Translations under genes and position numbers: made by a program
Assembly (NCBI GenBank): GCA_027294455.1
Contig: JAPULZ010000068.1
Span: 1 to 64,000 of the forward strand
Direction of reading: 5' to 3'
Length of the DNA stretch: 64,000 bases
Origin: Gemmatimonadota bacterium
GTDB lineage: Bacteria > Gemmatimonadota > Gemmatimonadetes > Gemmatimonadales > GWC2-71-9
Notes under the pieces: model-generated
Seen by the model: the letters and a program-made list of their open reading frames with translations, nothing else
Told to the model about the DNA's origin: nothing
Database searches by the model: none
In this document: positions 51,851 to 59,878 of the stretch, piece after piece
Layout: each line of letters begins with the position of its first letter
Numbering within the stretch: the first letter of the stretch is position 1

Positions 51851-53122
51851 TTGCCGGGTGTTGCGCTGCTGACGGCCCGTCCGTCAGCAGCGTATTTTAT
51901 CCTCTTTTGCCTTGGTGGCATTCTCTGCTCCGCCCCGCTGGCGGCGCAGGATTCGACGCGCGCGCACCGGTGGCGTGGGGTTCTGCGCGACACACACCGT
52001 CCCAACTACGGCAGGGAGGTGCTGCCTGCGGCCCTCCAGCCGATTCGCCTCCCCGCACCTCCCCCCGGCGAAGCGCCCCCGGTCGTGCGCGGCCTGTACA
52101 TCAACGCCTGGATCTTCGGCAGCCAGCGCTTCTACAACATCGTGAGACTCGCCGACACCACCGAGGTCAACGCCCTCGTCATCGACGTCAAGGACGACAC
52201 CGGTTACCTCACGTACCGGTCGAGTGTCCCAACCGCCATCGAGATCGGTGCCAACGGCTTGGTGAGGGCACCCGATGTGCGCGAACGCCTGGCGTTCTTG
52301 AGAAACCGCGGGATCCATCCCATCGCCCGCATCGTCGTCGCCAAAGATGCGCTCCTCGCCAAAGCCAAACCCGAATGGGCCGTGCACGACACCGCGGGAG
52401 GATTGTGGGAAGATCGCATGGGTGATCACTGGGTCGACGCCTATCGGGATTCGGTGTGGCTCTACGCCGCCGATATCGCGGAGGAAGCGGTGCTCATGGG
52501 CTTTGCGGAAGTACAGTTCGACTACGTCCGCTTCCCCGATGAGCCCGCCGAACTTCTGGATCGCGCCATCTTCCCGGCACGAAGAGAGGGACAAAGCCGG
52601 CGCGACGGTGTGCGCACGAACCTGCGCATGATCCGGGATCGGATCGCCCCCATGGGCGTGCCGTTCACCGTCGATATCTTCGGCCTCACGACGAGCGCAA
52701 AGAGTGACATGGGCATCGGCCAGTACTGGGAAGACATCGCCGGTATCGCCGACGTCGTGCTGCCGATGGTGTACCCCAGCCATTACTCCCGCGGGGCGTA
52801 CGGCTACGCACGCCCCAACCACGAGCCGTACAACATCGTGCGTCGAGCGCTGGAAGACGGGTTGAAACGGTCTGCCAACATTGCCCACGCCGCGCGGATT
52901 CGCCCCTTTCTGCAGTCGTTCTCCATCCGACGGGTTCGCTATACCGCCGTGGAGATCCGCGCCCAGATGGAAGCGGTATACGATCTCGGACTGACAGATT
53001 GGGTGTTGTGGAACGCCAGCGGCCGATACCCGCCGGATGCGTTCCTGCCGAACGACGCGTCGGCGGCCGTAGATCCGGCCTCGAGGTCGCAGCTTCGCTG
53101 GCGACCCGTTCCAGATCAGTGA
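51851..53122 (+). CDS. DUF4015 family putative glycoside hydrolase
   Basis: A 423-aa exported protein. The N-terminal stretch FILFCLGGILCSAPLAAQ is a signal peptide. The DUF4015 TIM-barrel follows: VRGLYINAWIFGS, VIDVKDDTGYLTY, IARIVVAKD, EVQFDYVRFPD (probable catalytic Asp/Glu), PFTVDIFGLTT, VLPMVYPSHY and VLWNASGRY. This family is classed as a putative glycoside hydrolase; substrate unknown. The start is unclear: TTG 51851 sits in a hairpin, and no ATG or GTG occurs before the signal peptide. It converges with the aconitase gene. Confidence 0.78.
   Translation: MPGVALLTARPSAAYFILFCLGGILCSAPLAAQDSTRAHRWRGVLRDTHRPNYGREVLPAALQPIRLPAPPPGEAPPVVRGLYINAWIFGSQRFYNIVRLADTTEVNALVIDVKDDTGYLTYRSSVPTAIEIGANGLVRAPDVRERLAFLRNRGIHPIARIVVAKDALLAKAKPEWAVHDTAGGLWEDRMGDHWVDAYRDSVWLYAADIAEEAVLMGFAEVQFDYVRFPDEPAELLDRAIFPARREGQSRRDGVRTNLRMIRDRIAPMGVPFTVDIFGLTTSAKSDMGIGQYWEDIAGIADVVLPMVYPSHYSRGAYGYARPNHEPYNIVRRALEDGLKRSANIAHAARIRPFLQSFSIRRVRYTAVEIRAQMEAVYDLGLTDWVLWNASGRYPPDAFLPNDASAAVDPASRSQLRWRPVPDQ
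51864..51900 (+). terminator. Strong hairpin after ompA, overlapping the next gene's start
   Basis: A perfect 12-bp stem (arms 51864-51875 and 51881-51892, loop CCCGT) is followed by TATTTTAT. It is a good intrinsic terminator for the OmpA-like gene. It lies within the reading frame of the DUF4015 gene. A second perfect hairpin (CACCCGG-ttg-CCGGGTG) immediately precedes it. Confidence 0.7.
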
Positions 53123-53125
53123 TTC

Positions 53126-55165
53126 CTAGAGCCCCGCGGCCTCCAATGCCCGGTCGGGTTGCCACTCGGTGATGTACCCCGCGATGGCACTCGCCGCGGT
53201 CGTGTATGGACTCGCGAGATAGAGTTGGCCCGGTCCGGAGCGGCCGGGGAAATTGCGGTTGATGGCGCTGATGGTCACCGTCTCTGTATCATAGGAGACA
53301 CCGGGGCCGGCGTTGATGCACGCGCCGCAGGAAGGCTCGACGAACGTGGCGCCGACTCTTTCGAACAGATCGAGATACCCCTTTTCCTCGCAGTACCGCT
53401 TCACTTCCTGCGAGCCACACTGGATGTAGCACTCCACGTCGCCGTGCACCCGCAGGCCGGCATCCATCGCTTGCTGAAAAACCCGGGCGTACATGTCCAT
53501 GTCCGCCTTCTTGCCCGCGGTGCACGAGCCGGCATACGCGAGATCGACCTTGACCGGGTCACCCAACTCTTCGATGAACAAACCGTTGCCGGGATCGCCG
53601 GGAAGTGCCACCATGGGTTTGAGATCCCCGGCATCGATCTCGATGATCTCCTCGTACTCCGCGCCTTCGTCGGCGAACAACCCTTCCAACAACGGGCGCA
53701 TGTCATCCGGATCGACTCCACGCTCGCGTGCGAAGAATTCCAGCGCTCTTTCGTCGGGGGCCACGAGCCCGGTGAACGCGCCGACCTCCGCAGCCATGTT
53801 GGTCATCGTGGCCCGCTCGTCGATGGAGAGCGCTCGCACGGCCTCGCCCGCGTACTCCACGATCTTGCCGATGGCGTGACCGTTGCGCACGTAGTGTTGG
53901 CGCAGGATATGCAGCATGAAATCCTTGGCGGTGACCTGGTCCGGTTTGACCCCACTCACCCGAATCAACACGGACCGCGGCACGGTGATCCGCACATCCT
54001 TGGTGAGCCACGAGTTGAAGATGGCCGTGGTCCCCACCCCGAACGCGACGCAGCCTATGGCGCCCGCATGAGGCGTGTGGGAATCGCTGCCGATGATCAG
54101 GTGTCCGGGAAGCGCGTGTTGCTCCAGAATCTTCGAGTGGCAGATCGCTTCCGATCCCTGCACCACCGCGTTCGGTCCCAGACGCGGCAGCTCACCATAG
54201 AGTTTGACCCCCTGCTGCTCGGCAAAGGCCTCCTGCTGGCTCTTGAGTTCGAGTGCGACGTCCAACAGGCCCTCCGCCTTCCGCTCGTCGGTCATCGCCA
54301 ACTCGAGGAAAGTGAGGTGGTCTCTAAAAAGGAATACCGAATCCGGGTCGACGATCTTCTCGTCGGCGCCGACGTGTTGTTGCCAGAAGATGGCGGCCAT
54401 CGGTGTCACGTACTCGTGACTGAACCGGATGTCGGTCCGGACGAATCCCTCGTCGCCCGGCCGCACGCTGGGAACGCCGACCCGATCGTTGGACAAATCG
54501 GTCACCCAATGCCGCGCGATGATCTTTTCGCCAAGTGTCATGGGACGGCGGTCCGCCGAAACCGGCGGAACCTGCACCTCGCCCTGCAGCCTGGCGACGT
54601 TGTACTGGAACAGCCCGCCGTACTCGATGATGCCACGGGTGATAGGGCCCTCGCCGTCGGTGAAGACGTTCAAGGGAATCGCATCGCCGCTTCGTACCCG
54701 GCCGATGAGCGAGAAATCCGTACTCGTCAAGATGCCGAGGTTCTGACAGTTTTCCTCATAGATGCGCTCGATGCTTTCGGCGATCACGAGCTGGATACCG
54801 GCGCGGAGCTCGGCGTAGGGTGACTGCTCTCGCGACGATCCCTTCCCCCGGCGCTTGCCGCTCACGGAGCACACGAACCCTCCGGCCTTCACGCTCCCCC
54901 GCGTGACGGGCAGCTCATCGCCACACTTGAGCCCCAGATAGGGAAACTCTCCCAGGGTCTCGTCATAGTAGTAGCAGATGTACGCCGGTGTGATTTCGTC
55001 CGTCGAGATGTTGTCCCGCAGTGCGAAATCACCCGGCCAGGCGAGATCCTCTCCGGCCAGCTGTCGCTTCACCAAATCGGGATCGGAGGCGAGGAAAAAA
55101 ACCCGCCCGGAGAGCCGGACACTGTCGGGGCGCTTCTCCAGGAGTATGTCCTTCAGGACTGGCAT
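53126..55165 (-). CDS. Permuted aconitase/homoaconitase-family hydratase
   Basis: A 679-aa [4Fe-4S] lyase. The order is swivel (LeuD-like) domain first (~20-190, with KGSSREQSPYAE), then the LeuC/aconitase catalytic domains (~210-660). This is AcnB's order without the HEAT-like N-terminal domain. Cluster-site motifs are GSDSHTP, AGSCTAGKKADM and PSCGACINAGPG. SCTAG replaces the canonical SCTNS. The substrate may be citrate, homocitrate or a methyl analogue. No RBS stands out. It converges with the DUF4015 gene, leaving three bases between the stops. Confidence 0.88.
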   Translation of the reverse strand: MPVLKDILLEKRPDSVRLSGRVFFLASDPDLVKRQLAGEDLAWPGDFALRDNISTDEITPAYICYYYDETLGEFPYLGLKCGDELPVTRGSVKAGGFVCSVSGKRRGKGSSREQSPYAELRAGIQLVIAESIERIYEENCQNLGILTSTDFSLIGRVRSGDAIPLNVFTDGEGPITRGIIEYGGLFQYNVARLQGEVQVPPVSADRRPMTLGEKIIARHWVTDLSNDRVGVPSVRPGDEGFVRTDIRFSHEYVTPMAAIFWQQHVGADEKIVDPDSVFLFRDHLTFLELAMTDERKAEGLLDVALELKSQQEAFAEQQGVKLYGELPRLGPNAVVQGSEAICHSKILEQHALPGHLIIGSDSHTPHAGAIGCVAFGVGTTAIFNSWLTKDVRITVPRSVLIRVSGVKPDQVTAKDFMLHILRQHYVRNGHAIGKIVEYAGEAVRALSIDERATMTNMAAEVGAFTGLVAPDERALEFFARERGVDPDDMRPLLEGLFADEGAEYEEIIEIDAGDLKPMVALPGDPGNGLFIEELGDPVKVDLAYAGSCTAGKKADMDMYARVFQQAMDAGLRVHGDVECYIQCGSQEVKRYCEEKGYLDLFERVGATFVEPSCGACINAGPGVSYDTETVTISAINRNFPGRSGPGQLYLASPYTTAASAIAGYITEWQPDRALEAAGL

Positions 55166-55224
55166 GGCTGCAAGATCATCGAGCGGTCACTCCATGGCAA
55201 GCTCGGGAGGTGTATTGTTCATTC

Positions 55225-56160
55225 ATGACCCTTCGTCCTAACCGCTTGTACCTTTTGTGGTTGGAGATGCTGTGGACGGTAATCGCCGGCTGCTCGGAGC
55301 CGGCACGACAGGTCGTCTCCCGGCAACTGTCGGCGCGACCCCCCGGCCCTACTTTCCGCGTCCGCGCGGGGTACGTCCCCCGTGAGTTGCGAGAGAGTTC
55401 CGGCGTGGCGGTGAGCCGTCAGCACAACGGCATCCTTTGGTCGCACAACGATTCCCGAAACGAGAACCTTCTCTTCGCCACGAGCTTGGGCGGCGAGCTT
55501 CGCGGCACCTTCCGAGTCGCCGGCGCCACCAACCGCGACTGGGAAGACATCGCGTTGGCGCCCTGTCCTGGCGAGCCGGGTGACTGCCTGTACATCGGCG
55601 ACACCGGCGACAACGGACGCAATAGAAAAGATGTGGCCATCTATGTGGTTCCTGAGCCGTCGCCACGGCAGGGCGACGCATCAGAGATTCGCGAAACCGC
55701 ACCTGCCGTGAGGTGGACCGTCCGGTACGACGACGGACCCGAGGATGTGGAGGCTCTCGCCGTCACGCTCGATGGAACGGTGTTGCTGGTGACGAAGGGG
55801 CGGCACGGCCCTATCCGACTCTACGCGGTGAAGCCCGAGGAGGTCCACGACGGACAGCCCACAACGGCCCGCCTCGTTCGCGAAATGGATATCGCGCCGA
55901 TCAGACTCCTTGGCCGGTGGGTGACGGGTGCCGCAATCTCTCCCAACGGCCGCCGCATGGTAATTCGCACCTATACGGAGCTATTTTTCTACCAGTTCGA
56001 TGCAGCCGGTCGGTTGACTCTCACGGGAGACTGTTTCCTGGGTGCCCAGGAACCCCAGGGGGAAGGAGTCGATTTCCTGGACGACGAGACTCTGGTATTG
56101 ACGAGCGAGGCAGTCCTCGGCCGCCGCGGGCCCATCACGGTGGTTCGGTGCTCGCCATGA
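55225..56160 (+). CDS. Putative beta-propeller lipoprotein
   Basis: A 311-aa protein. The N-terminus (LYLLWLEMLWTVIAGC) is hydrophobic with a lipobox-like AGC. The rest is a series of beta strands with D-W-E-D-I-A, YIGDTGDNGRNR (a calcium-loop-like turn), DVEALAV, VTGAAISPNGRRMVIRT and FLDDETLVLTSEA, which suggests a propeller similar to phytase or NHL-type folds. Function unknown. ATG 55225 has GGGAGG ~14 bases upstream. The stop overlaps the M28 start as ATGA. Confidence 0.65.
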   Translation: MTLRPNRLYLLWLEMLWTVIAGCSEPARQVVSRQLSARPPGPTFRVRAGYVPRELRESSGVAVSRQHNGILWSHNDSRNENLLFATSLGGELRGTFRVAGATNRDWEDIALAPCPGEPGDCLYIGDTGDNGRNRKDVAIYVVPEPSPRQGDASEIRETAPAVRWTVRYDDGPEDVEALAVTLDGTVLLVTKGRHGPIRLYAVKPEEVHDGQPTTARLVREMDIAPIRLLGRWVTGAAISPNGRRMVIRTYTELFFYQFDAAGRLTLTGDCFLGAQEPQGEGVDFLDDETLVLTSEAVLGRRGPITVVRCSP

Positions 56161-57818
56161 GTCGGTCCGCTACCGGAGCGGCGTTTCTTCTGCTGGCGGC
56201 GTCCGCCCATTCTGCCGCGACGCCCTCAATCAGCTTGCAGGATGATGCGCGACTCGCCGACGCCCTCGCCGTCCCCGACGAGCGGTTGGTGAGGGCGCAT
56301 GTCCAGTTTCTCGCCGACGACGTCCTGGAGGGACGCGCCCCCGGCACCCGCGGGGGTGCCACCGCCGCCCGGTACATCCGAGCACAGTTCCAACAGGCCG
56401 GCCTCCAGCCAGGTGCTTCCAACGGCACATTCTTCGAGCCAGTGCGAATGACGGGGGTCTATCCTTCTCCTTCGATCGTCATCGGCATCGCCCGTCGGAC
56501 CATGGCGTTGCGCTACCTCGAAGATTTTGTCGCGTGGCCCACGGGACCGGACGCGGCTCTCGTCGCCGACGCCGACATCGTCTTCGCAGGTTACGGGATC
56601 GTCGCCCCGGAATGGAAATGGGACGACTACAAGGCATCGCCGGTGACGGGGAAGATCGCCATGATCCTTCCGGGCGGCCCGGAGTTCTCCGACTCCACCA
56701 GGGTCGACGGACGCACGTGGACGCGCTACCGGCGGTGGGATTACAAGCTCGAACAGGCTGCCCGCATGGGTGCCATCGGCGCAATTCTCGTCCACACCGA
56801 CGAAGGCGTTTCCAACCCCTGGTCCGCCGTTCGCAACACATGGTCCGGAGAACGCTTGCAACTCGAGGCCGGCGCCAACCGGTCGCTCAAGTTCGGCATC
56901 TGGATGAGCGAAGCCGCCACGAGGCGGATCATTGCCGCCACCGGCATCGACTACGACCTCCTGTTGCGGCGGACCGCCCGCCAGGATTTTCGCCCCATCA
57001 CCATCGGCGCGCATGCGGTCGTGGACATCGCTAGCCGCGTGCGCCCCGTGGAATCGGTGAACGTGATCGCCAAGCTGCCGGCTCAGAATCCTGCCGGCGG
57101 CGAGGCCGTGGTGCTGATGGCTCACTACGATCACTTGGGCGTAGCATCCGCTGCCGGCACGGATTCCATCTTCAACGGAGCCATCGACAACGCGTCCGGT
57201 GTGGCGACCATGTTGATGGCGGCTGCCGGACTGGCGGCCGCAGGGTCACCTGATCGACGCACCATCTATTTCGTGGCGACCACAGCCAAGGAATCCGGAT
57301 CGCTGGGAGCGGCATCCTACCTCAACTCGCCACCCGTGCCCCTGTCCCAAACGGCGGCGGTCATCAACATCGATGGGGGAAACCTGTGGGGCGCCACCAG
57401 AGACCTGGCGGCCCTCGACGCCGAGCAGTCGACCCTGGACGCATCGGTGCGGAGCGTGGTGGGGATCGAGGGAATGTTGTTGAGTGAGGCGCCCGCCCCG
57501 ACGGCGGGACTTTTCTTTGGTTCTGACCATTACATGTTCGCACGCCGGGGGGTGCCAGCTCTGTCGATTGCGGGGGGCCTGGATTTCCTGGATCGTCCTG
57601 CCGGGTGGGGTCTGGAACAGGTCGAGGATTACGTGGCGAATCATTATCACGGTCCCTCCGACGAGGTGGAGGCCGACTTCCGCTATGACGGTGCCGTCCA
57701 ACACGCCAGGATCCTCATCCGGCTCGCATGGCACCTGGCGGGTCCCGTCCCCTTCCCCGTCTGGCATGAAACCTCCGAGTTTCGATCCGCCGGCCGAGCC
57801 CTCCAGAGGGGCAGGTAG
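56157..57818 (+). CDS. M28-family peptidase with PA domain and altered catalytic Glu
   Basis: A 553-aa exported zinc aminopeptidase-like protein. A signal peptide ends SAHSAA. A PA-type domain (~110-270) is followed by the M28 catalytic domain. Zinc ligands are AHYDHLG, AIDNASGVA and NHYHGPSDE. The expected catalytic A-E-E motif is TTAKESGSLGA: Lys replaces the general-base Glu, while the zinc-binding Glu remains. So the enzyme may be inactive or work differently. ATG 56157 overlaps the lipoprotein stop by four bases. Confidence 0.88.
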   Translation: MSRSATGAAFLLLAASAHSAATPSISLQDDARLADALAVPDERLVRAHVQFLADDVLEGRAPGTRGGATAARYIRAQFQQAGLQPGASNGTFFEPVRMTGVYPSPSIVIGIARRTMALRYLEDFVAWPTGPDAALVADADIVFAGYGIVAPEWKWDDYKASPVTGKIAMILPGGPEFSDSTRVDGRTWTRYRRWDYKLEQAARMGAIGAILVHTDEGVSNPWSAVRNTWSGERLQLEAGANRSLKFGIWMSEAATRRIIAATGIDYDLLLRRTARQDFRPITIGAHAVVDIASRVRPVESVNVIAKLPAQNPAGGEAVVLMAHYDHLGVASAAGTDSIFNGAIDNASGVATMLMAAAGLAAAGSPDRRTIYFVATTAKESGSLGAASYLNSPPVPLSQTAAVINIDGGNLWGATRDLAALDAEQSTLDASVRSVVGIEGMLLSEAPAPTAGLFFGSDHYMFARRGVPALSIAGGLDFLDRPAGWGLEQVEDYVANHYHGPSDEVEADFRYDGAVQHARILIRLAWHLAGPVPFPVWHETSEFRSAGRALQRGR

Positions 57819-57894
57819 CCCTTACCCTGACACCGCAAAAACGGTAATTTGCCGCGCCTTTTGTACCAGTCTGGCCGCAATCGAAGGAGTACAA

Positions 57895-59001
57895 CTGCAA
57901 GTACCAACAGAGCACAGGGTGCCCGTTAGCTGGTTGCGGGCCCACGCGTCACCACCCATCCTCCTGCGCACCCTGACCGAAATCCTCCCTCCCGACGCGA
58001 CGACCCACGAGGAAGTCGAGTCCGCGAGGGAGGACTTGCTTCAGTACAAGGGTGTGACGCAAATCACAAAAAAACAGCGCACCACCGGTATCTGGGCCGG
58101 GAACATCCTCGGGACGGGTCCTTCTAAAACATTGGGAATAAAAGATATAGGATCAATCGCCCAATATCGGCGACTGATCGAGCTGGGTCTTCCTGCCGAT
58201 TCCCGCACGTTTCAGCGTGCGAACCGCATGTTCTTCCGGCTCCTCTCCCGAGACAAGGATCCCAAACTCCTGTTCGAGTACGAAAAACTCGCGTCCGAGG
58301 CCCCGGGCGTGGCCGAATGGGCCCGCCAGACCATGCGGGAAGCCGTGACTGCGGCACTGGCCCAGGCTGGGGTGCAGGACGACCCCCGGGTCCGGGGATC
58401 GGCCCATCGGATCACGAACGAGCTCTCCGAATTCCTCCGGAGCAACCTCGCCGAGAAACCCATCGCGAGAAAGGGCACCAAGCACGTCCTCGACCCGGAC
58501 GCCCACCCTCCGACTCTCCACTCCATTGCCATGATCGCCTATCTTCCCGCCCTTCAGCGGGAGCGGGCCAGTTTTGTGGACCGGCTGCAGGGCTACCTCA
58601 GCGAAGCCGGGCCCAACAAGGCCTTCGTCCTGGCCTTCGGCAAGAAGACGCTCAAGCCCACCAATTACATTCTCGGTGACCCGCTCCACAACGACAGCGC
58701 CGGGCGGCCCAAGGACCTCCCGTTCGCGCTGCATTGGATGGAGCTCCTGGCCAGGATGAACATCTTGCAGGCCTTCCCCACGGCCCAGCGGGCCCTGGGG
58801 CGGTTGCTCAAGGACTGCAACAAGGATGGTGTCTGGGAGGCCAAGAACCTCAGGGCGTTTCCGAAGAGCCCCTCCGGGTTGGCTGATTTTGCGTTCCCGC
58901 TGGAACTCGACGACCGATCGGCTGAGTCCAAGCGGGCGGATGTCACGTTCCGGTTGGCCTACCTGGCCAAGCTGACGGGTCTCGACCTCGAGTACACCTA
59001 G
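57895..59001 (+). CDS. Unrecognised 368-aa protein, probable CTG start
   Basis: A 368-aa soluble protein. It begins (with CTG read as Met) M-QVPTEHRVPVSWLRAHASPPI, then ~80 polar residues (EILPPDATTHEEVE, ITKKQRTTG), a helical centre, and a C-terminal half containing HSIAMIAYLPALQRERASF, NKAFVLAFGKKTLKPTNYILGDPLH and VTFRLAYLAKLTGLDLEYT. No family is recognised. CTG 57895 has AAGGAG five bases upstream; the next candidate, GTG 57933, lacks one. It lies next to the convergent TrmB gene, and base composition is more AT-rich around its start, hinting at acquisition. Confidence 0.6.
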   Translation: MQVPTEHRVPVSWLRAHASPPILLRTLTEILPPDATTHEEVESAREDLLQYKGVTQITKKQRTTGIWAGNILGTGPSKTLGIKDIGSIAQYRRLIELGLPADSRTFQRANRMFFRLLSRDKDPKLLFEYEKLASEAPGVAEWARQTMREAVTAALAQAGVQDDPRVRGSAHRITNELSEFLRSNLAEKPIARKGTKHVLDPDAHPPTLHSIAMIAYLPALQRERASFVDRLQGYLSEAGPNKAFVLAFGKKTLKPTNYILGDPLHNDSAGRPKDLPFALHWMELLARMNILQAFPTAQRALGRLLKDCNKDGVWEAKNLRAFPKSPSGLADFAFPLELDDRSAESKRADVTFRLAYLAKLTGLDLEYT

Positions 59002-59059
59002 CCCATATCAGCAAAAATATCTTACCATTTGCAGCGTTCCCGGCTTGCGTGCTGTTCCC

Positions 59060-59752
59060 TCAAGCGGTCAGGGCCGCGATGGCCGCTCTGACGGCCCCGA
59101 TCATAGTCAGATCACTTGTCCAATAGCCCACCCAGCTGCTGTGGTCGATCCTGGTGAATATCGCCACGTCGCCCGCAACCAGAAAAAAGACCGGTGAGTC
59201 AAAGAATTCAGCGATCCGATCGGCATGGATGGTCCCGGCTGGCTCCGTAGGCAGATCCCCCGGATCGTCTCCAAGCAGCCAAAGCGAGCTGGCCCGCTGG
59301 TCCACTGACCGCCGACGCCACCCGGGGGTCAGCTCCGCGATCAAATCCGGGGGTCCCACGCACACCACCGGACCCGGTTCCCGGGCCACGGTCTTCAGCG
59401 CCAGCCCGATCAAACCCCGGCGCCCCTCGAGCGGGATCGTGGCGGCTCCACCCCGTGGACCGATGGCCCTCACCTGATCCTCCAGGACCTCGAGTTTTCT
59501 CGCCTCCGTGTTCACGACGCGAGCCAGCACGGCGTCCGGCCGCTCCGCTCGGTACCGCTGCGGCTGGTCGCCAGCCGCCACGGCCGCTCCCTTCGAGACA
59601 AGACCGTTCAACGCCTGATATGCGTTGGCCCGGGCGATGCTCAGGTCCTTGGCCAGCCCATACCCGCTCGACGGTCCCAACTCCAGAAGAGCCCCGTAGA
59701 CCCTGTTTTCGGTGGGCGTGAAGCCGAACGGAGTGAGGTCGATATCGGGCAT
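59060..59752 (-). CDS. TrmB-family transcriptional regulator
   Basis: A 230-aa regulator. The N-terminal winged helix (LTPFGFTPTENRVYGALLELGPSSGYGLAKDLSIARANAYQALNGLVSKGAA) is the TrmB DNA-binding domain, followed by a helix and an alpha/beta effector domain with VVCVGPPDLIAEL and FFDSPVFFLV. TrmB proteins often sense sugars. ATG 59752 is used; TTG 59770 would add six residues. AGTAGT-N7-ACTACT covers the start region, so autoregulation is likely. It converges with the unknown 368-aa gene. Confidence 0.78.
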   Translation of the reverse strand: MPDIDLTPFGFTPTENRVYGALLELGPSSGYGLAKDLSIARANAYQALNGLVSKGAAVAAGDQPQRYRAERPDAVLARVVNTEARKLEVLEDQVRAIGPRGGAATIPLEGRRGLIGLALKTVAREPGPVVCVGPPDLIAELTPGWRRRSVDQRASSLWLLGDDPGDLPTEPAGTIHADRIAEFFDSPVFFLVAGDVAIFTRIDHSSWVGYWTSDLTMIGAVRAAIAALTA

Positions 59753-59756
59753 GAGA

Positions 59757-59775
59757 AGTAGTGTATGCAACTACT
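59757..59775. promoter_or_regulatory. Candidate TrmB operator
   Basis: AGTAGT (59757-59762) and ACTACT (59770-59775) form a perfect inverted repeat with a 7-base spacer at the start of the TrmB gene. Upstream on the minus strand TTGCGT and TTAGTA give a weak promoter, so the repeat would lie over the transcription start. Confidence 0.45.
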
Positions 59776-59878
59776 AAGGTGCACCGCCTATTAACGCAAC
59801 AGCGGATCATGACATGACTATTTGCAAGAGTCTGGCCCTCCAAGTGTCCCGACCCCCCACTTCAACCTCGCCAAAGAC

